A DNA stretch of 64,000 nt from Thauera carbonicopians (lineage in GTDB: Bacteria > Pseudomonadota > Gammaproteobacteria > Burkholderiales > Rhodocyclaceae), in contig NZ_JANUXN010000009.1 in assembly GCF_025699485.1 (NCBI RefSeq), positions 1-64,000 on the forward strand, in the 5' to 3' direction. Shown piece after piece: positions 9,126 through 17,738 of the stretch. The stretch's first letter is position 1. Each line of letters starts with the position of its first letter. The notes under the pieces are model-generated. The model was not told the origin of the DNA. It did no database searches and worked only from the letters and a program-made list of their open reading frames with translations. Both the position numbers and the translations under genes were made by a program.

Positions 9126-9677
9126 TTACGGCTGCGTGGCCGGCTTGTTGTCGCTCTTGGGCTGGATGACCGCGCGAACGCGCCCGTCGCCGCTCGGTTT
9201 GCCGCCCGGTGCGTTCTTGGCGAGGTAGTTCTCGGTGATCGCGTCGTACTCGATGTAGGCGCCGCGGACTTCGTCGCCGCCGCTGGTGACGCGTGCGCGA
9301 TTGAACAGCCGTGCCTTCTCGTTGCGGCTGTCGTACTCGATGCGTTCGGCTTCGCCGTCGACGTATTCGTTGGTGCCTTCGCGCTTCTGGCGGAAGGTGG
9401 CGAGCTTGCTGCCTTCGGCGGTGGCGACGCCGTTCTGGAAGCCGGCGGCGTCCTGGGTGACGACGAGCTTGTCGCCCTTGATCAGCAGGCTGCCCTGGGT
9501 CAGGACGACGTTGCCCTCGAACACGTGCACCTTGTTGCGATCGTCGACCGTCATGCGGTCGGCTTCGATGTTGACCGGCTGCTGGCGGTCGGCGCTTTCG
9601 GCGAGCGCGGGCCGGGCGATGGCGCTGAGGGCGAGGAAGAGCAGCGGAACCAGTGAGCGGAGGGTCGGAGCGTTCAT
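9126..9677 (-). CDS. lptA: LPS transport periplasmic protein LptA
   Basis: Periplasmic OstA/LptA-like protein forming the bridge that carries lipopolysaccharide from LptC to the outer-membrane LptD/E complex. It is 183 residues with a signal peptide (about 25 residues, ending ARPALAES). The beta-jellyroll repeats are typical: INIEADRMTVDD-like, FEGNVVLTQGSLLIKGDKL, and YVDGEAERIEYDS. The start was chosen at the ATG overlapping the lptC stop (ATGA), preceded by AAGGAT. An upstream extension of the frame lacks a signal-peptide-like start. Confidence 0.92.
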   Translation of the reverse strand: MNAPTLRSLVPLLFLALSAIARPALAESADRQQPVNIEADRMTVDDRNKVHVFEGNVVLTQGSLLIKGDKLVVTQDAAGFQNGVATAEGSKLATFRQKREGTNEYVDGEAERIEYDSRNEKARLFNRARVTSGGDEVRGAYIEYDAITENYLAKNAPGGKPSGDGRVRAVIQPKSDNKPATQP

Positions 9678-10252
9678 GAAGCGGATCCTTGGCGGCGAGG
9701 CATGTTGACGTGTACCTGGCCGATGAGTTCGAGCGTGCCGAACAGGTTGTCGGCGCGCATGCCCTGCGCATCCGCGCGGGTGCTGCCGCGCGTCAGCTGC
9801 ACGGGCGAATCGGTGTGCGCCCGATGGGTGTCGGGCCATATGGTGAGGGTCTCGGAGTCGAGCGCCAGGGCGGGGTCGTCCGCCACCGCAGGACGGCGCA
9901 CGCGCACCTCGCCCTGCATGTCGACCTGTTCGCCGCCCGGCGAGACTTCGGCGTGTCGGGCGGTGATGTGCGTTTCCCGGCCTTCGTTGATCATGCGCAG
10001 GCGCGGCATGTCGAGCCGGGTGATGTCGCCCTGCGGAAAGTGGGTGAGGCGGTCGGCGAACAGTTCGTAGCGCTGCGCGCCGTTTGCGCCGTAGCCGACC
10101 ACGCGGGTGTGCTCGGCGATGAAGTCCGGCCCGGTCTGCTCCGCGGCTTCGGCGGCAGGCTCATCGACGCGGGTGATGCGTTCCAGCCACACCGAAGCGC
10201 CGGCCAGCAGCGCGAGCATGATGATGGGGTAGAGGCGATAGCTGTTGACCAC
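9674..10252 (-). CDS. lptC: LPS export ABC transporter periplasmic protein LptC
   Basis: Bitopic inner-membrane protein that receives LPS from the LptBFG transporter and passes it to LptA. It is 192 residues. An N-terminal anchor lies at about residues 8-23 (LYPIIMLALLAGASVWL). The periplasmic domain carries the family features DFIAEHTRVVGYGANGAQRYELFADRL and a late LIGQVHVNMP strand. The start is GTG, immediately after the kdsD stop. The four-base overlap with lptA indicates translational coupling. Confidence 0.9.
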   Translation of the reverse strand: MVNSYRLYPIIMLALLAGASVWLERITRVDEPAAEAAEQTGPDFIAEHTRVVGYGANGAQRYELFADRLTHFPQGDITRLDMPRLRMINEGRETHITARHAEVSPGGEQVDMQGEVRVRRPAVADDPALALDSETLTIWPDTHRAHTDSPVQLTRGSTRADAQGMRADNLFGTLELIGQVHVNMPRRQGSAS

Positions 10253-11233
10253 TCAGATTACCTTGGCCTGCATCAGGTCGTGGGTGGTGAGCGCGCCGAC
10301 GAGGCCGCCGTCCGCGTCGAGCACCAGCAACTGGCTGATCCGCATGCGTTCCATCAGTTCCGCAGCTTCGGCGGCGAGGGCTTCCGGGCCGATCGAGCGC
10401 GGGTTGCGCGTCATCACCTCGGTCAGCTTGGTGCTGCGGACGTCGCAGCCCTTTTCCAGTGCGCGGCGCAGGTCGCCGTCGGTGAAGATGCCGATCGGGC
10501 GCGAATCCGCGCCGCATACCGCGGTCATGCCCATGCCGCCTGCGGTCATCGCCAGCAGGGCCTGGGTCAGCGGCGCATCGCTTGCGACCATCGGCACGGC
10601 TTCGGCCGGGCGCATGACGTCGCCGACGTGGGTCAGCAGGCGGCGGCCGAGGGCGCCGCCCGGATGGGAGCGGGCGAAGTCGTCGGCACCGAAGCCGCGG
10701 GCGTCGAGCAGGGCCACGGCCAGCGCGTCGCCCAGCGCCAGCGCGGCGGTGGTGCTGGCGGTGGGGGCGAGGTTGAGCGGACAGGCTTCCTCGGCGACGA
10801 TGGCTTCGAGATGGATGTCGGCCTGCTGCGCCAGCGGTGACTCCGGCCGGCCGGTGATCGAGATCAGTTGCGCGCCCTGGCGCTTGACCAGCGGCACGAT
10901 GGTCAGCACTTCCTCGCTGGTGCCCGAGTTCGACAGCGCGATCACGACGTCTTCGGGCGTGATCATGCCCATGTCGCCATGCGCGGCTTCGGCGGCATGG
11001 ACGAAGTAGGCGGGGGTGCCGGTACTGGCGAGCGTGGCGGCGATCTTGCGTGCGATGTGCCCCGATTTGCCGATGCCGGTGACGATGACGCGTCCGCGCC
11101 GCTGCAGGATGAGCTGGACCGCGCGCTCGAATGCCGTGCCGAGGCGGTCGGCGAGCGCGGCGACGGCGGCGGCTTCGATTCGGAGCACGCGGCGGGCAAG
11201 CGCGAGCGTGGGGCTGTCGGCGGCTGGAGTCAT
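10253..11233 (-). CDS. kdsD: Arabinose-5-phosphate isomerase (KdsD/KpsF family)
   Basis: Interconverts ribulose 5-phosphate and arabinose 5-phosphate, the first step toward Kdo for LPS. It is 326 residues. The sugar-isomerase (SIS) domain spans about residues 35-175, with VTGIGKSGHIARKIAATL and the ALSNSGTSEE signature. Two CBS domains follow (about 205-325), including IGIFTDGDLRRALEKG. It is the first gene of a minus-strand unit with lptC and lptA. The kdsC phosphatase gene that commonly follows kdsD is absent. Confidence 0.95.
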   Translation of the reverse strand: MTPAADSPTLALARRVLRIEAAAVAALADRLGTAFERAVQLILQRRGRVIVTGIGKSGHIARKIAATLASTGTPAYFVHAAEAAHGDMGMITPEDVVIALSNSGTSEEVLTIVPLVKRQGAQLISITGRPESPLAQQADIHLEAIVAEEACPLNLAPTASTTAALALGDALAVALLDARGFGADDFARSHPGGALGRRLLTHVGDVMRPAEAVPMVASDAPLTQALLAMTAGGMGMTAVCGADSRPIGIFTDGDLRRALEKGCDVRSTKLTEVMTRNPRSIGPEALAAEAAELMERMRISQLLVLDADGGLVGALTTHDLMQAKVI

Positions 11234-11302
11234 CGGGAGATCGGGAAGCCTGGGTCGGTTGCGGATTCCGCCGGCACGGTGCCGTGCCGACGGAGACTCG
11301 CA

Positions 11303-11308
11303 ATTGTA
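11303..11308 (-). promoter_or_regulatory. Candidate -10 element of kdsD-lptCA
   Basis: TACAAT on the minus strand, about 70 bases before the kdsD ATG, within an AT-rich island. No clear -35 box. Confidence 0.4.
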
Positions 11309-11340
11309 TAACAGTCGGTGCGCCGCTCGATGGGCGTGGC

Positions 11341-11371
11341 GGCGCGCCCGGAAGTCCGGGTCGGGCGCGCC
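11341..11371 (-). terminator. Strong hairpin after the pilus locus, probable terminator
   Basis: A perfect 10-bp stem (GGCGCGCCCG / CGGGCGCGCC) with an 11-base loop lies 28 bases past the stop of the last prepilin gene. There is no U-run on the minus strand, so termination there may be inefficient or Rho-assisted. Confidence 0.45.
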
Positions 11372-11398
11372 GTTCGGTGCGGATTCCTGCTGCCGGGG

Positions 11399-12037
11399 CT
11401 ACAGACTCGCGCACACGGTATAGCTGATGCCGTCGTCCAGCGGAGCCGAACCGGAGACCGGCGTGAGCGAGCCGGTGCCGCTGTCGATGCCGGCCCGCAT
11501 CGAGCCCGTCGCCGGATCACCGTCGTCCAGTGCCAGGTCGAGCTGGCGCACGAGTTTGCCCAGGATGCCGCCCGAGCAGGTCAGGACGCTGCCGCGAAGG
11601 CCGAGCAGGCTGCCGCTCTGCACGCCGAGCCGGCCGCCGACCGTGTTGCGCGGCAGGTAGCCGGCATTGCCGGTGTCGCTGCTGCCGGTGGCGAGGCCGG
11701 CGAGGCGCACGTGCTGCCAGAAGCGGAATGCGTCGCTGTCGGCGTCGTCGTTCCAGTTGCCGTCGATCGTGCCGTTGCCGTTGCCCGCGCTGGTGCAGTC
11801 GTCGCCGCTCGGGCACAGGTGCAGGCGGGCACGGGCATCGTCGCCCGGCAGCGCGCGGAAGCGGTCCTGGTAGGCGTGGGCCAGGGCCGGCAGGCTGCGG
11901 AAATCCTGGGCCAGATTCTTGACCTTGGCGCTGTCGATCAGCTCCTGGCCCTTGAGCACGCCGCCCAGCAGCAGACTGACGATCAGCAGGACGACGGCGA
12001 TTTCCACGAGGGTGAAGCCTTGTTGATGGGGTTTCAT
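11399..12037 (-). CDS. Prepilin-type protein with class III N-terminal cleavage motif
   Basis: Pilin-like protein of 212 residues, the last gene of the MSHA-like locus. The short basic leader MKPHQQG is followed by FTLVEIAVVLLIVSLLLGG, the canonical prepilin peptidase site (cleavage after Gly, Glu at +5) and hydrophobic assembly helix. The rest, with KVKNLAQDFRSLPALAHAYQDRFRALPGDD, resembles the major-pilin/pseudopilin style in which alpha1 leads into an ALPGDD loop. A cysteine pair in CPSGDDC may form a disulfide. AGGAGG precedes the chosen ATG. It may be the main pilus subunit of this locus (inference). Confidence 0.8.
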   Translation of the reverse strand: MKPHQQGFTLVEIAVVLLIVSLLLGGVLKGQELIDSAKVKNLAQDFRSLPALAHAYQDRFRALPGDDARARLHLCPSGDDCTSAGNGNGTIDGNWNDDADSDAFRFWQHVRLAGLATGSSDTGNAGYLPRNTVGGRLGVQSGSLLGLRGSVLTCSGGILGKLVRQLDLALDDGDPATGSMRAGIDSGTGSLTPVSGSAPLDDGISYTVCASL

Positions 12038-12110
12038 CGGTATTGCCTCCTTGTTGCGTGGGTGGAAAAAGTGGGGCCGGCCATCCGGGGGACGGCCATC
12101 CGGGGCCGCC

Positions 12111-12827
12111 TCACAGGCGGCCCGCCTGGGCAAGGCGGGCGATCAGCAGCGGACGCCCGATCCAGACCAGGATGTCGTCGAAGTCGGCGGTCGGTTCGCC
12201 GGCCTGGTAGGTCGGGCCGGTGGCGGAATAGGTGGCGTTGAGGCCGTCGGCGCGGCGATTGGCGCCGGTCGAGAACACGATCGCGACGGCCTGGGAGTCG
12301 CTGACCGTGATGCGGCGGCCGTCGTGCGCGTGGATCTGGAGATTGCTGGCCGGCACGCTCGCGGCAGTGATGAGCTGGTCGCTGAAGCTGCGGTCGACCC
12401 GATAGCGCCAGTGGCCTTGCCAGGGGGCGTCGGCGCTGACGCGCGTGCTGCCCCAGGCGTCGGTGGCGGGCATGCCCAGCGTGCGCCAGGGCAGCAGGCC
12501 TTCGGTGGCGGTGTTGCAGGGTGGCGGCGCTTCCTGGCCGTAGTCCGGATGGGCCGGGTCCGCTTCGATGCTGGGGCAGGGCAGGCGGCCGTGGATGATG
12601 GCGAAACCGGTCAACGCTTGCTGGATGTCGCGCAGGCGGTCCAGCGTCGCCTGGCGGTCACGGGCTTCGATGCGGCTGGCGAGTGGGACCAGCATGCTGC
12701 CGGACAGCAGCGCGAGGATGATCAGCACGACGGCGAGTTCGGCCAGCGTGAAGCCGCTCTGGCGGCACGGGGGTGGTGGGCGCATGCCGGCGGCCGCGAA
12801 GCGGGTGGGAGGACTCAACTCAGGCAT
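12111..12827 (-). CDS. Prepilin-like protein with LPCP/LPWRTLG ectodomain
   Basis: Protein of 238 residues. An unusually long leader ends RQSG, then FTLAELAVVLIILALLSGS, a class III prepilin signal with Glu at +5. The ectodomain carries GRLPCPS, GLLPWRTLGMPATDAWG, VAIVFSTGANRR and DDILVWIG, all with counterparts in the neighbouring upstream gene, so the two are paralogues. Start chosen at the ATG overlapping the upstream gene by 13 bases, with AGGA nine bases before it. An ATG 14 codons later (base 12785) would give a more usual leader length. It is probably a minor pilin (inference). Confidence 0.75.
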   Translation of the reverse strand: MPELSPPTRFAAAGMRPPPPCRQSGFTLAELAVVLIILALLSGSMLVPLASRIEARDRQATLDRLRDIQQALTGFAIIHGRLPCPSIEADPAHPDYGQEAPPPCNTATEGLLPWRTLGMPATDAWGSTRVSADAPWQGHWRYRVDRSFSDQLITAASVPASNLQIHAHDGRRITVSDSQAVAIVFSTGANRRADGLNATYSATGPTYQAGEPTADFDDILVWIGRPLLIARLAQAGRL

Positions 12828-14047
12828 CGGACGACATCCTGGCTGGCGGGGCGATGCGGATCGGTGATGCGGAATCCGGCAGTGCCGTGGAATTCCGCGA
12901 TGCCGAGCAGGAAATGGCGGGGATTGTCGCCTTCGAGGTATTGCGCGACATCGGCCCGTTCGGCCGCCGTGCCGCGCCGCTGGCGCCCGTCGCCGCTGCG
13001 GATCCGTTCGCCGCCGAACAGCAGTACCGCGCGGCAGCTTGCGGTGTGCGGCAGCTCCGGATCGATCACGGTGATGCAGTCGCTGTCGTCCTTGCACAGG
13101 GCGACCTGGAACTGGTCGCGCCAGTTGTCGTGGGCACTGCCGGCGGGCGCGGCGATTCCGAGTTCCGAGGCGGCGGCGAGCCTGCCCGTCAGCAACTGGC
13201 CATGCGGCGTCTCGTGCAGATGGCGGGCGACGAAATCCGCGTCGGTGAGCCGCGAGGCCAGGTGCAGTGCGGCAGTCTCGCCGATGTGGTCGATGCGCGG
13301 GGCGAAGTCGCTGCGCCGGCGCAGCGCATCGTAGATGTCGTCGATGCCCAGCCAGGTGATCAGGTCGTTGCGGATGGTGCTGCCGACCTGGCCCTGATGG
13401 ATGTCCGATATCGCGATGGATGGCAGATCGCTGCCGGCCTCGATGAAATCACCGGCCTCGTTCAAGCTGGTGCCGGCCGTGCAAGGCGCGTGGCCGGCGC
13501 CGTGGCGGCGCTGGCCGTCGAGGGCGGGGCCGGGGGCGAACACGACGGCGATGGCAAGGCCGTCCGGCGAAGCGGCAGGCAGGCTGTGGCCGTCGCCGCG
13601 CCACAGCCTGAACTGCCCCGGGCTGTCCCAGTTGAGTGCGAGCGGCTTCGGGTTGTGCTTGACGCTGCCGGACACCGTGTACCACAGGCATTCGCCCCAG
13701 CCGTCCTGCAGTTGCGGCAGGGCCAGGGTCCGCCATGGCAGCCGGCCGGCGGCGACGCCGCCGCGGGGGCCGCAGGCACCGAGTGCCGTCGAGCCGGTGT
13801 TGCCGGTGTCCGGGCAGGGCAGGTAGCCCTGGCCCTGGCCTGCGTGGCTTTCGTCATAGCTGATCGCATAGCCGAGCAGGGCTTCGCGCGCCTGCGAAAG
13901 CGCCGCGATGCTGCGGGCCTGGGCACGGGTGCGGAAGCGGGCATCGAGTTCGCCGTGGGCGAGCAATCCGCCGGCACCGAGCAGGATGGCGAGCGCAAGG
14001 GCGGCGACCAGGCCGTGGCCGGCGGCTTTCACGCGGGCGGGCTTCAT
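12815..14047 (-). CDS. Large prepilin-like protein lacking the canonical cleavage motif
   Basis: Protein of 410 residues with a single N-terminal hydrophobic segment (about residues 13-32, LVAALALAILLGAGGLLAHG). The G-FTLxE prepilin signal is missing. Downstream, SQAREALLGYAISYDE, GYLPCPD, GRLPWRTLALPQLQDGWG, AIAVVFAPG and NDLITWLG parallel the next gene's ectodomain, with a longer C-terminal extension containing several cysteines. It may be a non-processed minor pilin or tip-associated protein (inference). The start overlaps the preceding stop by four bases. Confidence 0.65.
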   Translation of the reverse strand: MKPARVKAAGHGLVAALALAILLGAGGLLAHGELDARFRTRAQARSIAALSQAREALLGYAISYDESHAGQGQGYLPCPDTGNTGSTALGACGPRGGVAAGRLPWRTLALPQLQDGWGECLWYTVSGSVKHNPKPLALNWDSPGQFRLWRGDGHSLPAASPDGLAIAVVFAPGPALDGQRRHGAGHAPCTAGTSLNEAGDFIEAGSDLPSIAISDIHQGQVGSTIRNDLITWLGIDDIYDALRRRSDFAPRIDHIGETAALHLASRLTDADFVARHLHETPHGQLLTGRLAAASELGIAAPAGSAHDNWRDQFQVALCKDDSDCITVIDPELPHTASCRAVLLFGGERIRSGDGRQRRGTAAERADVAQYLEGDNPRHFLLGIAEFHGTAGFRITDPHRPASQDVVRCLS

Positions 14048-14532
14048 TCCGGTCGCCCCTGAGAAGTGTCCGGCGCCGCCTGCCAGCTGTCGCCGGTGCG
14101 CAGGCGCTGGCGAGGGGCGTGCACCGGGATCAGTTCCAGCGCCGGGAAGGGCGCGGCACGCAGGCCCGCCGGCAGCGGGCCGGGCACACCGTCCAGCCAC
14201 AGTGTCGTGTCGCCGTTCGAATGGCGCAGGAAGCCGTCGATGCGCCGGGGCGCTGCGCTCGGGGGGCTCGCCGACATGGCGGTTTTGGGGGGAGGCGCCG
14301 GCGGTGGAGGCTGATCCAGCGCGCGGCGCTCGCCGGGCGTGAAGAACAGGCGACCGAACGCGCCATCGGCGGGCTGGGCGATCGCTGGTGGATTGCCGCG
14401 GGTCTGCGCCATGGCTGGGGCCGCTGCCGCCAGCGTGCAAGCGAGCAGCGCAAGCAGGCCGCGCCGTGACCGCTGCGCGGCGCATGCGCACGGCGCGGGG
14501 CGAAGCCGGGCGGGTGTCCTGGCCGGCATCAT
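14044..14532 (-). CDS. Small exported protein, MshK-like position
   Basis: Protein of 162 residues with an N-terminal signal peptide (hydrophobic core LLALLACTLAAAAPAMA) followed by a proline-rich linker of about 20 residues and a compact C-terminal domain with GDTTLWLDGVPGPLPAG. Its size, export signal and position after the PilO-like gene match MshK-type components of MSHA pilus loci, but no clear sequence motif confirms this. Two adjacent ATG codons are possible starts. The first overlaps the upstream stop. Confidence 0.55.
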   Translation of the reverse strand: MMPARTPARLRPAPCACAAQRSRRGLLALLACTLAAAAPAMAQTRGNPPAIAQPADGAFGRLFFTPGERRALDQPPPPAPPPKTAMSASPPSAAPRRIDGFLRHSNGDTTLWLDGVPGPLPAGLRAAPFPALELIPVHAPRQRLRTGDSWQAAPDTSQGRPE

Positions 14533-15128
14533 CTTGCGCCCGTGCCGGACGGCAGCGAAATCGTCAGCCAGTCGAGCCGGCAGCGTGCGTGCACGCGTCC
14601 GGCCGTGCCGCCGTCGAGGCGGTTCAGCGTGCAGCTGCGCGGCAGCACAAGCGCGCCGGGGACGGCGGCCAGGGTGGCGATCAGCACCGGCAGCCGGCCT
14701 TCATGCTGCAGCGGGGTGTCGATCTCCAGGGTGTGGACGAGAATGTGCGGTGCATCCGGATCCGCCCCACCGGCCACCGGCCGAGGCGGCGTGAATTGTA
14801 GTTCCTTGCCGGCGAGGCCTTGCCGTTCGAGGCTGCGGGCGGCTTGGGCGGCCCATGCCGTGGCGGCGGGCGGCTGCATCGCGCCGAGTGCGGCGAGGGC
14901 GTTCCAGTGTTCGAGCGCGGCATCCAGCTCGGGCTGCTGCAGTCGCAGCGCGTCCAGCTCGGTGGCGAGGCGGGCGTGCTGGCGCTGTGTTGCCGCCAGC
15001 CTTGCCAGGGCTTCGTCGCGCGCGCCGGTCGAGGCGACGAGAGCGCCGATGCCGCCTGCGGCAAACCCTGCGGCAAGCAGCAGCGCGGCGATGCTGCGGG
15101 TGTCGATGGTGAGCGGCGTGGCTTTCAT
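14529..15128 (-). CDS. PilO/MshJ-like inner-membrane assembly protein
   Basis: Protein of 199 residues with one N-terminal transmembrane segment (about residues 13-33), then a coiled-coil-like region (ATQRQHARLATELDALRLQQ) and a small alpha/beta domain. This architecture and its place directly after the PilM/PilN-like gene match PilO/MshJ, which dimerises with PilN to link the cytoplasmic ATPase platform to the secretin. ATGA overlap with the preceding gene. Confidence 0.65.
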   Translation of the reverse strand: MKATPLTIDTRSIAALLLAAGFAAGGIGALVASTGARDEALARLAATQRQHARLATELDALRLQQPELDAALEHWNALAALGAMQPPAATAWAAQAARSLERQGLAGKELQFTPPRPVAGGADPDAPHILVHTLEIDTPLQHEGRLPVLIATLAAVPGALVLPRSCTLNRLDGGTAGRVHARCRLDWLTISLPSGTGAR

Positions 15129-16522
15129 CGCGGCTGCACCTGGACGGGCTTCGGTGTCAGCAGCAGTTCGAGCTGCGTATCGCCGCCGGCATCGGCGCGT
15201 GTATCGATGAGCCGCGCACCGCGCCTGGCGAGATGGGCGACGATGGCTTCGATTGCTGCGTACGCGTTGGTGCCGGCAGCGGACGAGAGATTCATCCTGA
15301 CGCGGACGAGCGCAGGCTCGGCGCCTGCAGGGGCAGGCGACCATTCCAGGGCCTGCAGCGCGAGCCCGGGCGCGTGGTCCAGGCTGTCCGCGATTGGGCG
15401 AAGAACGTCCAGCGGCATGATGGCCGTGCCTCTTTCGTTCGCGACCAGCCGGATGGTGTCGATGATGCGGGCGGGCGGCGCATCGAGTCCGGCGTGGGCG
15501 GCCGTCAGCTCCGTCAGTTCGTGCTGCAGGCGGGCGGTTTCGCGTTGCAGTGCGGCACGGCTTTCCTCGGTGCCTCGCGCCGCCTGCCAGTGCATGGCGG
15601 CGATGCCGGTGCCGCCGGCGAACAACAGCACGCCGGCGCCGAAGGCCAGCTTGCGGACGTGGCGCAGCGGAAATGCCGCGTCCGGCGAGGGGCCGGGCCA
15701 GCCGAGCTTGCGTGGGGCGCGTGCCAGCCAGGCCAGCAGTAGCTCGCTGCTGTCGGTGATGTGAATGGAATCGGCGCCGAGCGGATCGAGGGGGTGTAGC
15801 TGGACTTCGGTCGCGTGGGCGGGGCCGGCGGTGAGCAGGACGACCTGGAGGTGCCCGCCGGGATCTTCGGTGGCAGCTTCGCCTGCCTGCAGTTGCAGCT
15901 TGTTCGCGTACTGCAGCGTGCGTTCGATCTCGTGCTGCCACTCGGCGCGGGTGGGGTCGTCATCGGCGCCGGAGCCGATGTGTTCCACCAGTCGTGACAG
16001 CCGCGTGGCATGCCCGGCGACCAGTGTCAGGCGCATGCCGGCGCGGCTGCGGCAAACGATCAGCCGAGCCGGGCCGGGCAGCGCATGGGCGATCAGTTCG
16101 CTGGCCGGCACCAGCCGCTCGCAACTGCATCCCGCGCGGCGCAGGGCGCTCGCCCAGACATCGACACCGGCTGGCCGGGCGAGGCCGCTGAACAGGATCT
16201 GCTCGGTATCGGCCTTGCGGTCGATGGCCAGGGTGTCGGCCCTGGCATAGCAGGCTTGCGGATACCAGGCGGCGAGGCGGCGGCCGATCAGGGCGCGGCG
16301 GTCGGCGCCGCGGGTGCGCGGCAGGGTTTCGGTTTCGTGGCATTCGTCGGCCAGGTCCACCAGCATGCGGTAGCGGGTCTTGCCGGGCTGGCCGCGGAGC
16401 CAGTCGGTGAATGCGCTCTGCTCGCCGGTGGCGAAGCCGGCGAGGCGGGCCAGCGGGCGTTTGCCGGCCTGGAATGCTTCGAGGCCGAGAGCGTCGATGC
16501 GGAGCAGGATGGTGTTCGGCAT
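15125..16522 (-). CDS. PilM/PilN-like (MshI/GspL-type) pilus assembly protein
   Basis: Protein of 465 residues. The N-terminal cytoplasmic part (about 1-285) is likely a diverged actin-like PilM/GspL fold. A single transmembrane helix follows (about 290-310, AFGAGVLLFAGGTGIAAMHW), then a coiled coil (LQRETARLQHELTELTAAHA) and a PilN-like ferredoxin-type periplasmic domain. It therefore appears to combine PilM and PilN roles in one chain, as MshI and GspL do. Assignment rests on architecture and neighbours, since motifs are weak. It overlaps the next gene by four bases. Confidence 0.65.
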   Translation of the reverse strand: MPNTILLRIDALGLEAFQAGKRPLARLAGFATGEQSAFTDWLRGQPGKTRYRMLVDLADECHETETLPRTRGADRRALIGRRLAAWYPQACYARADTLAIDRKADTEQILFSGLARPAGVDVWASALRRAGCSCERLVPASELIAHALPGPARLIVCRSRAGMRLTLVAGHATRLSRLVEHIGSGADDDPTRAEWQHEIERTLQYANKLQLQAGEAATEDPGGHLQVVLLTAGPAHATEVQLHPLDPLGADSIHITDSSELLLAWLARAPRKLGWPGPSPDAAFPLRHVRKLAFGAGVLLFAGGTGIAAMHWQAARGTEESRAALQRETARLQHELTELTAAHAGLDAPPARIIDTIRLVANERGTAIMPLDVLRPIADSLDHAPGLALQALEWSPAPAGAEPALVRVRMNLSSAAGTNAYAAIEAIVAHLARRGARLIDTRADAGGDTQLELLLTPKPVQVQPR

Positions 16523-16535
16523 GGCGGGCTCCGCG

Positions 16536-17738
16536 TCAGGTCGGGAGGCGGGTGATGATGTCGTAGATGGGGCCGAGCACTGCGCTGGCGATCCACAGCA
16601 GCAGCGCGCCCATGGCCAGCGTCAGCAAGGGTTCGATGGCGGCTTGCAGGCGAGCGGTGGCGTCGGCGACGTCGCGCCGGTAGAGCGCGGCGACGTTGCC
16701 GAGGGCGCGATCCAGCCCGCCGGTCTGTTCGCCCACCCTGAGCATGCGTTCGACCAGCGGCGGGAACAGGCCGGTCGCTTCGAAGGCGGCCGAGACCGCG
16801 TAGCCTTGCTCGATACGCCCGGTGGCCGTGTGCAGGGCCTTGCGCAGGGCCAGATTGCCGGTGATGTCCTGGGTGATGCGCAGCGCGTCGATGATCGTGA
16901 TGCCGGCGGCGTAGAGCGTCGCCAGCACGCTGGCGAAGCGGGCGAGCGTGAGTTTGGTGAGGATCTCGCCGGCGACGGGGAGCCGCAGCAGCAGGTGGTG
17001 CAGGCGGGTGCGGGCGGCATCGGAGCGTGCCAGGAACCCGCGCACGCCGGCCAGCCCGATGGCGATGCCGGCCGGCAGCAGCCAGCCGGCCTGCGTCACC
17101 GCATGCGACAGGCCGATCAGCAGGCGGGTCTGCAGCGGCAGGGTCTGGCCGCTGCTGAGGAACAGCTTTTCCAGTTCGGGGACGACGTGCACCAGGGCGA
17201 CGACCACGGCGAGCAGCATCAGGCTGGCGACGATGGCCGGATAGATGGCGATGCGGCGGGCGTAATTGGCCAGTTCGTCTTCGTGTTCGAGCGCCGCGCC
17301 GATGTCGCGGATGGTCTCGGGCAGGCGGCCGGCCTGTTCGCCGGCGCGCAGCAGGGCGACGGTGGCGGGCGGAAACACGCCGGGCTGGCGGGCGGCGGCA
17401 GCGGACAGCGGCTGGCCGCGCTCGATGTCGGCAAGCAGGGTGATGACCGCCGTGCGCATGCGCGGATGGGTGGTGGCGTCGCGCAATGCGGCGAGGCTTT
17501 CGAAAGGCGGCACGCCGGCGGCCAGCAATTGCTCGAGGTGGAAGCAGAAATGGATCAGCTCCCGGCGCGGTACCCGTTTGCTGCCCGGCAGGCTCAGGCT
17601 GAGTCTGGCTTCGCCGTTGATGAAGGCGAGGCCTTGTTCCCGCAGCCGGCTTTCCAGGTCGGCGAGATCGGCCGCATCCAGCCGGCCGCGCAGCAGGCGG
17701 CCGTCGGCGCTCATGGCGCGGTAGCTGTAGGTTTTCAT
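16536..17738 (-). CDS. Type II secretion/type IV pilus inner-membrane platform protein (GspF/MshG family)
   Basis: Polytopic platform protein that couples ATPase motion to pilin insertion. It is 400 residues, the family norm. Two GspF domains are seen (about 65-190 and 270-390), each with hallmark segments: FHLEQLLAAGVPPFESL, LLRAGEQAGRLPETI, then FASVLATLYAAGITIIDAL and MLRVGEQTGGLDRAL. Three membrane segments are visible. The ATG shares one base with the stop of the ATPase gene, so the pair is translationally coupled. Confidence 0.88.
   Translation of the reverse strand: MKTYSYRAMSADGRLLRGRLDAADLADLESRLREQGLAFINGEARLSLSLPGSKRVPRRELIHFCFHLEQLLAAGVPPFESLAALRDATTHPRMRTAVITLLADIERGQPLSAAAARQPGVFPPATVALLRAGEQAGRLPETIRDIGAALEHEDELANYARRIAIYPAIVASLMLLAVVVALVHVVPELEKLFLSSGQTLPLQTRLLIGLSHAVTQAGWLLPAGIAIGLAGVRGFLARSDAARTRLHHLLLRLPVAGEILTKLTLARFASVLATLYAAGITIIDALRITQDITGNLALRKALHTATGRIEQGYAVSAAFEATGLFPPLVERMLRVGEQTGGLDRALGNVAALYRRDVADATARLQAAIEPLLTLAMGALLLWIASAVLGPIYDIITRLPT

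Noticed and set aside
9678-9839. N-terminal extension of lptA by 54 codons
   Set aside because: It would place a basic, Arg/His-rich stretch before an obvious signal peptide and overlaps lptC; the ATG with AAGGAT is the credible start.
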